DNA from: Caryophanales bacterium
GTDB lineage: Bacteria > Bacillota_I > Bacilli_A > RFN20 > CAG-826
Length of the DNA: 11,673 bases
Direction: 5' to 3'
Assembly (NCBI GenBank): GCA_028726925.1
Contig: JAQYPI010000066.1
Coordinates: 1-11,673 of the forward strand
Made by a program: the position numbers and the translations under genes. The notes under the pieces were generated by a model. That model saw only the letters and a list, made by a program, of their open reading frames with translations, was not told where the DNA came from and searched no databases. Each line of letters opens with the position of its first letter. Within the stretch, counting starts at the first letter, position 1. Of the stretch, positions 7,538 to 11,673 are shown in pieces.

Positions 7538-7575
7538 TGATTGAATGTGATTGCACATTATCCCAATTGTGATTG
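7538..7575 (+). promoter_or_regulatory. Three TGATTG direct repeats, candidate DeoR operator
   Basis: TGATTG occurs at 7538-7543, 7548-7553 and 7570-7575; the last two extend to TGTGATTG. Start-to-start distances are 10 and 22 bp, near one and two helical turns, so all lie on one DNA face. They cover the start region, -10 and spacer of the DeoR promoter. Direct-repeat operators are known for DeoR-family repressors; the assignment here is inference. Confidence 0.5.
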
Positions 7576-7583
7576 TTTGTCAA
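7557..7583 (-). promoter_or_regulatory. Promoter of the DeoR gene
   Basis: On the - strand a perfect TTGACA (7583-7578) is followed after 15 nt by GATAAT (7562-7557). Transcription would start near 7549, about 26 nt before the ATG at 7523. The spacing is slightly short. Confidence 0.6.
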
Positions 7584-7599
7584 ATTTCGATTCGCTCAT

Positions 7600-7627
7600 T
7601 TTTTCAAAAAACCCATATGCCTATAAT
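7600..7627 (+). promoter_or_regulatory. Promoter of the lipoprotein-esterase-GH65 operon
   Basis: A perfect TATAAT (7622-7627) lies downstream of a T-rich -35 region (TTTTTC at 7600-7605, 16-nt spacing), which is a poor -35 match and could mean activator dependence. The predicted leader is about 125 nt and holds the hairpin at 7657-7678. Confidence 0.55.
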
Positions 7628-7656
7628 ATTTCCATAGATTTCCGAATGAGCGTTTT

Positions 7657-7690
7657 GACCATGCTTTCCTGCATGGTCGCACATGTGTGC
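7657..7690 (+). promoter_or_regulatory. Inverted repeats in the operon leader
   Basis: GACCATGC-TTTCCT-GCATGGTC (7657-7678) is a perfect 8-bp-arm inverted repeat. GCACA-TG-TGTGC (7679-7690) follows directly. Neither is followed by a T tract on either strand, so they are not terminators. They lie downstream of the TATAAT box, where a repressor could block transcription. An RNA hairpin role is the alternative. Confidence 0.5.
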
Positions 7691-7705
7691 CCGCGTGCGC
7701 AATTG

Positions 7706-7718
7706 CAATGTTGATTCG
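7706..7718 (+). promoter_or_regulatory. Shared 13-nt element, copy 2 (CAATGTTGATTCG)
   Basis: Identical to 4083-4095 and likewise followed by NNGTC. It includes a TGATTC core close to the TGATTG boxes at 7538-7575. The left end overlaps the palindrome GCAATTGC (7699-7706). Confidence 0.4.
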
Positions 7719-7747
7719 GCGTCTTCCGACCAGGTCTCGACACCGAG

Positions 7748-7757
7748 AAAGGAGGTG
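7748..7757 (+). promoter_or_regulatory. Strong ribosome binding site that fixes the lipoprotein start
   Basis: AAAGGAGGTG is a near-perfect Shine-Dalgarno sequence at good spacing from the ATG at 7761. It decides this start over the in-frame ATG at 7683, which has no ribosome binding site and would bury the signal peptide. Confidence 0.85.
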
Positions 7758-7760
7758 GCC

Positions 7761-8789
7761 ATGAACAAAAGATTTTGTTCAATCGCTCTGGCCTTGTTCC
7801 CCCTTTTGCTTGGATCTTGCGGGGATACGCAAGGCCAAGAGGAAAGCGTGACCGATTCGTCGGAAACCGATAGCGGAATGGAGGAGACGATGCGAGAACT
7901 CATTACCGACCGAAACTTCGAGACCGGCTTCGATCTCATGACGACATCCACCGAGAATGGGCGGACGGTTTCTCGTACCCTCGATTACGGGGGAGAAGCG
8001 AAGAAAACGGAATCCCGTCCCTGGAAAATGGCCCAATGGTGGACCCCTTTCGATTTCGCGAATGCCCCGATGCAGAAAACGGATGCCGGCTCCTACATTT
8101 ACGAGAACGAATCCCGCATCCTTGAGGTGAACCCCAAGAAGGGGTCTATCATGCTGCAGCTCAACTCCTACAAGGAGTACATGGAAAAATTCGGGCACTC
8201 TCGCGTCGGGACCGAGAACTGGTCCCATTTCCTCATCGAACAAGATTTCGTGGACGCCCCGAAGCTCACCGACCTAAAACACGTATACGTCCACCTCAAA
8301 TTCCGGATTTTCCCGAACAACGACCTCGACCCGGGACAACCCATTCCATGCTCCCAAATCACGTGGTATTTCACGATCACGGACGTGCGCAACGGCGACA
8401 CCGGTTATCAATCGGGGAACAACGACAACGACTTCTTCTGGTTCGGCCTTCCCATCTTTGACTCCCGTTATCCCTTCCTCAGTCCTTACCAGCACGTCGA
8501 TAGCGGGTTCGTGGGTGCGACCAACCGCCTGATCTATTCCTTGGGGAGCGATACCTATTTCGACACGCCCGTCCAAGTGGGCGAGGAAAGGATCCTCGAA
8601 CTCGACATCCTCCCTTACATCAAGCAAGCCTATCTTTATGGCTTCGGCCATGGCGCCATGCAGGATTCTTCCTGGGATCGCCTTGTTCTCAATTACATGA
8701 ATCTCGGGTGGGAATTGCCCGGATCTTTCGAATCCGGCATCACCATCTCCGAGCTTTCGGTCCGCATTGAAAGGAGGGACGAGAAATGA
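7761..8789 (+). CDS. Secreted lipoprotein of unknown function, beta-rich
   Basis: A 342-aa lipoprotein with signal peptide and lipobox LGSC (Cys20), then a short acidic linker to about residue 45. I do not recognise the family. The mature part looks beta-rich and aromatic-rich: WKMAQWWTPFDF (88-99), KHVYVHLKFRIF (173-184), QITWYFTITD (199-208), DFFWFGLPIFDSRYPF (224-239), ELDILPYIKQA (280-290) and MNLGWELPGSF (313-323). Strand-rich architecture with many Trp and Tyr suits a jelly-roll carbohydrate-binding module or a distant glycoside hydrolase or lyase, but no catalytic pair is identifiable. It is the first gene of an operon with an SGNH esterase (4-nt ATGA overlap) and a GH65 phosphorylase, so a surface glycan-binding role is the best inference. 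Confidence 0.85.
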   Translation: MNKRFCSIALALFPLLLGSCGDTQGQEESVTDSSETDSGMEETMRELITDRNFETGFDLMTTSTENGRTVSRTLDYGGEAKKTESRPWKMAQWWTPFDFANAPMQKTDAGSYIYENESRILEVNPKKGSIMLQLNSYKEYMEKFGHSRVGTENWSHFLIEQDFVDAPKLTDLKHVYVHLKFRIFPNNDLDPGQPIPCSQITWYFTITDVRNGDTGYQSGNNDNDFFWFGLPIFDSRYPFLSPYQHVDSGFVGATNRLIYSLGSDTYFDTPVQVGEERILELDILPYIKQAYLYGFGHGAMQDSSWDRLVLNYMNLGWELPGSFESGITISELSVRIERRDEK

Positions 8790-9967
8790 AACCCGTCGTC
8801 AAAACCCTTTGCGCGCTCGCTCTTGCGACCGCCCTTTGCTCTTGTTCCCCGGGAGGGGCGAACGAATCCTCCTCGGTTTTGGAAGAAAGCATCCCGTCAA
8901 GCAGCGAAAGCACCCTTCCCGGGTACGTTTATGGAGAAAACGAAATGTATCAGGACATCTGGAACAGCAAAACCATTTATAACGAGACGGTCGTCCCCGT
9001 CGAACAGGACGACGGCACGTTCTCAAGCCAATTGCTTTACGCCCCGACCCGCATCATCTCGGTGAGAAATTTCACGTTGGAACGCGAATATTCCCCCGAT
9101 GAATACCGCATCGAGGGCAATCGCCTGATCCTCACGGAGAATTCTACGATGCCCCGCCTCACGAAGGCCAACGTGAGTTGCGAGGAAGTGCCCGAGACCC
9201 TGGGCACGTACGAAGACGGCAAAGGGGGACACATCCTCTTCACCGAAGGCATCGGCGTCATCATGCAGCAGGTCAACGTCACCTACGAGCATGAAGGCAC
9301 TTGGGATGGGACCATCCCTGAAAAGCAAGGGGCCAAGCTTCCCAAATTGCAAGCCAAGCTCAAAGCCAAAGACCCGATTCGCCTCGTCGTGAACGGCGAC
9401 TCCATCTTCACCGGGGCCAATGCGTCCGGCAAGCTCGGGATCGAGCCTTTTCAAGACACCTTCCCCGACGGATTCGCGAACGAGATCAAGCGCGTCTATG
9501 GCTCAAGCGTCACCTTGACGAACACCGCGGTGGGCGGCCAAGTTTCCTCTTGGGGTAGACAGAACGTCGAGAATAATATCAACCTCTTCAACCCGGACCT
9601 CGTCATCATCGGCTTCGGCATGAACGATGGTTCGTGGAACGTCTCGAGTTTCGATTACGTCGACAACATCGATTTCATGATCCGCTCCATCAAAGCCAAT
9701 TGCCCGGACGCGGAAATCATCGTCGCCTCCACCATCGTCGCGAACCCGAGTTCTTCTCAGAACAAAGGCCAAGCCTCCTATTTGGAACCCCTCAAAGACA
9801 TGGTGAGCGAATACGAAGGCGTCGCCCTTCTCGACATGACGACGTTCTCCCTGGACCTCCTCCGTCATAAGAATTCCTTTGAGCTCTACGCGAACAACAT
9901 CAACCATCCCTGTGACTTCCTCGTTCGCGGATACGTCTCGAATCTCATGAATCTCATCAAGGAATAG
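8786..9967 (+). CDS. SGNH/GDSL-type esterase lipoprotein
   Basis: A 393-aa lipoprotein with Cys20 as probable acylated residue (LCSC; Cys at -2 is unusual) and a Ser/Glu-rich linker to about residue 45. Residues about 60-195 form a beta-rich N-terminal domain; 197-392 are the SGNH hydrolase. Block I is NGDSIF (nucleophile S206), block II VGG (G250-G251), block III GMND (N280) and block V NNINHP (H374). The usual Asp three residues before the His is Asn371 here, while the NHP form is seen in several carbohydrate-esterase relatives. The combination resembles two-domain acetyl esterases (CE2-like in layout), so deacetylation of glycans outside the cell is likely. The start has AAAGGAGG at 8770-8777 and overlaps the upstream stop by 4 nt, which indicates coupled translation. 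Confidence 0.9.
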   Translation: MKPVVKTLCALALATALCSCSPGGANESSSVLEESIPSSSESTLPGYVYGENEMYQDIWNSKTIYNETVVPVEQDDGTFSSQLLYAPTRIISVRNFTLEREYSPDEYRIEGNRLILTENSTMPRLTKANVSCEEVPETLGTYEDGKGGHILFTEGIGVIMQQVNVTYEHEGTWDGTIPEKQGAKLPKLQAKLKAKDPIRLVVNGDSIFTGANASGKLGIEPFQDTFPDGFANEIKRVYGSSVTLTNTAVGGQVSSWGRQNVENNINLFNPDLVIIGFGMNDGSWNVSSFDYVDNIDFMIRSIKANCPDAEIIVASTIVANPSSSQNKGQASYLEPLKDMVSEYEGVALLDMTTFSLDLLRHKNSFELYANNINHPCDFLVRGYVSNLMNLIKE

Positions 9968-9969
9968 CT

Positions 9970-11673
9970 ATGCTCAAGATTACGAAAGCCGGTCTCAAGG
10001 AAGTCGGGTACGACATCAAGGACGAAGCCAAATTGGCCGCCCTTTTCGGCATCGGAAACGGCTATTACGGCATCCGCGGATCCTTGGAAGAATTCGGCGA
10101 CGTTTTCATCCAAGGGTGCTACGTCCGCGGCGTTTTCGATCAAATCGTGGAAATCCCGAATGCTTTCGCGGACAACCTCTACATGAAGAAATACTATTTC
10201 GACCTCCAGAAACTCAAGGAGTTCGAAAAAGAGGACTCCACGATCAACATTTGTGACCCGACGACCATCCGTTTCTATGTCGGGGGCAAGCTCTTCCTCC
10301 CCTGGGAAGGGAAAATCCTCAAATGGGAACGCCTTCTTGAGAACAAGGACGGCGGCCTCAAGCGCAAGGTTTTGTGGGACGATGGCGAGGGGCATATCAC
10401 CGAATTCACCTATGAACGGTATTGCTCTTTCGCGGACAACCACGTGTTCTTCCAAAAAGCGACCGCGAGAAAAATCAATCACGATTTGCCGGTTGTCGCC
10501 CTCTCTGGTGTCGATACGCTCGTCAAGACGAACGGCCAGCATAAATCCGTCGTGACTTCTTCCGCCCTTGCCGAGGGGTCGGTTTCCCTTTCGTTCTCCT
10601 TCGGCGACCTCTATTCCATGACGGCCTCCCTTCTTTCCAAGGACGATGCCGAGGGCTTCCGTTTCCTTGAAAACGAACAAAAGGACGGCGTCTATGGTTC
10701 CCGTTACGAAATGGAGGGCCGAGAAGCTTCCATCGCGAAGATCGTGTCCCTTTACGCGAGCTGCGACCCCGTCAAATCTGAGGACGTCCCCGGCCTGATG
10801 GGAGAAGACGTCGCCCGGGATTACGCGGAAGTCAAGAAGGAACATCTCCGCGCCTACCGCAAGGCCTTCGCCATGCTCGATATCGAAATCGATGGGGATC
10901 CCGAGGTGCAAAACCTCCTTCGTTACGCCAATTACCAGACGCTCATCGGGTTTGATCGTTTCGACTCCGTCCATTCGTTGTCCGCGAAAAACCTGACCGC
11001 CGAGAAATACAACCAATTCGTTTGGTGGGATTGCGAAATCTTCCAACTCCCCATTTTGTTCACGGCTTTCCCGGATGCCGCCAAGCATTGCCTCGAATAC
11101 CGCTACCGCTGCCTCGAGGAAGCGAAGAACAATGCCAAGAAAGAAGGCCTCGACGGCGCCCATTTCGCCTTCTGCAGTTCCGTCAAAGGGGACGAGAAGG
11201 TTTGGATTTACGCCCGCCACCCCTTCTTGCAAATCCATATCTCCGGGGACGTCGCCTACGCGATTCTCCAATACCATGCTTGCACGGGCGATGATGCGTT
11301 CCTGAAAGAAAAGGGCTTCGAGATGATCATCGAATCCCTGAAGTATTTCATGTCCCGTTCCACCGAAAAAGAGGGGATGTATCACCTCCTTTCGGTCACG
11401 GGCACCGACGAACACCACGACTACGTGGACGATGATGCCTACACGAATTACCAAGTTCGTTTCGTCGCCAAGCGCTTCCTCGACCTCGCGGATCGCTTGG
11501 GATATGCCATCGATGAGGACCTCAAAGCCCGAATCGTCGATTACGCGGATCGCTTGTATGTCCAGAAGCCGGCGAAAAACGGCGTCATTCCCCAATTCGA
11601 GGGCTACCTTTCCCTGAAACCCTACCTTCCCCTTGCCGGGAACGGGGCCGCGAAAGGGTTCCAGATGAAGGCT
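9970..11673 (+). CDS. GH65 family glycoside phosphorylase (3' truncated)
   Basis: The frame starts at ATG 9970, 2 nt after the esterase stop, with AAGGA at 9959-9963, and stays open to the window end: 568 residues of a family usually near 750-780. There is no signal peptide, so it is cytoplasmic. Family marks are FGIGNGYYGIRGSLEE (26-41), the FVWWDCEIF segment (350-358, usually FWDTEIF) and SVTGTDEHHDYVDDDAYTN (475-493), where E481 matches the catalytic general acid of the usual GPDEY/H motif. GH65 enzymes split alpha-glucosides such as maltose, trehalose, kojibiose or nigerose with phosphate to give beta-glucose 1-phosphate; some act on other acceptors. Thr479 for Pro and the divergent Trp-Trp-Asp-Cys-Glu segment make specificity unreadable. 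The phosphate-binding region begins just at the cut (KGFQMKA). Confidence 0.92.
   Translation, partial: MLKITKAGLKEVGYDIKDEAKLAALFGIGNGYYGIRGSLEEFGDVFIQGCYVRGVFDQIVEIPNAFADNLYMKKYYFDLQKLKEFEKEDSTINICDPTTIRFYVGGKLFLPWEGKILKWERLLENKDGGLKRKVLWDDGEGHITEFTYERYCSFADNHVFFQKATARKINHDLPVVALSGVDTLVKTNGQHKSVVTSSALAEGSVSLSFSFGDLYSMTASLLSKDDAEGFRFLENEQKDGVYGSRYEMEGREASIAKIVSLYASCDPVKSEDVPGLMGEDVARDYAEVKKEHLRAYRKAFAMLDIEIDGDPEVQNLLRYANYQTLIGFDRFDSVHSLSAKNLTAEKYNQFVWWDCEIFQLPILFTAFPDAAKHCLEYRYRCLEEAKNNAKKEGLDGAHFAFCSSVKGDEKVWIYARHPFLQIHISGDVAYAILQYHACTGDDAFLKEKGFEMIIESLKYFMSRSTEKEGMYHLLSVTGTDEHHDYVDDDAYTNYQVRFVAKRFLDLADRLGYAIDEDLKARIVDYADRLYVQKPAKNGVIPQFEGYLSLKPYLPLAGNGAAKGFQMKA

Noticed and set aside
7524..7583. 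TTG start at 7583 giving a 273-aa DeoR protein
   Set aside because: The extension overlaps a TTGACA/GATAAT promoter and adds residues not typical of the family. The ATG at 7523 gives the usual 253-aa length.
7657..7678. Hairpin as a terminator
   Set aside because: There is no T tract on either strand, so it was listed as a regulatory inverted repeat.
7683..7760. Upstream ATG at 7683 for the 342-aa lipoprotein
   Set aside because: It has no ribosome binding site and would place 26 polar residues before the signal peptide. AAAGGAGGTG supports the ATG at 7761.
9886..11595. 569-codon antisense open frame
   Set aside because: A shadow of the GH65 gene, which reads open on the + strand to the window edge with clear catalytic motifs.

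Overview
The window looks like chromosomal DNA from an uncultured, Gram-positive-type bacterium that lives on carbohydrates. My best guess is a gut lineage of the Bacilli, near the RF39 or Erysipelotrichales-like groups. The grounds are four exported proteins, three of them lipoproteins with Ser/Glu-rich linkers; AGGAGG-type ribosome binding sites; a DeoR-type sugar regulator; and the absence of any outer-membrane protein. The code is standard: TGA is used as stop in three genes. G+C is moderately high and third positions favour C and G. The taxon is inference from style, not from a marker gene.

Left part (2-6715, all + strand). A truncated repeat-rich surface protein (2-1108) ends at a hairpin terminator. 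Next come a lipoprotein metallophosphoesterase (1176-2765) and, 3 nt later, a Gfo/Idh/MocA oxidoreductase (2769-4052), probably co-transcribed. After a 133-nt gap holding a promoter and a small palindrome comes an 827-aa secreted protein (4186-6669) with two lectin-like beta regions, a helical spacer and a CBM_X2-like domain. The first and last of these proteins share an unusual C-terminal signal, Lys/Gly-Cys-Gly-Gly-Ser followed by a hydrophobic stretch and a Lys-rich tail, which looks like a protein-sorting or anchoring signal. Back-to-back terminators (6686-6745) close the block.

Right part (6719-11673). A DeoR-family repressor (6762-7523, - strand) is divergent from a + strand operon. The operon encodes a lipoprotein of unknown function (7761-8789), an SGNH/GDSL-esterase lipoprotein (8786-9967, 4-nt overlap) and a cytoplasmic GH65 glycoside phosphorylase (9970 to the window end, truncated). 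The layout suggests that an esterified glycan or oligosaccharide is bound and de-esterified at the cell surface and that a disaccharide is split by phosphorolysis inside the cell. The local DeoR protein probably controls this. No transporter is visible.

The 7524-7760 divergent region is dense in signals: a TTGACA/GATAAT promoter for the repressor, three TGATTG boxes about one and two helical turns apart, a perfect TATAAT for the operon, and an 8-bp-arm hairpin. A 13-nt sequence there recurs exactly in the 4053-4185 gap, which hints at a shared regulator for the two loci. I saw no RNA gene, CRISPR array, insertion sequence or phage gene.
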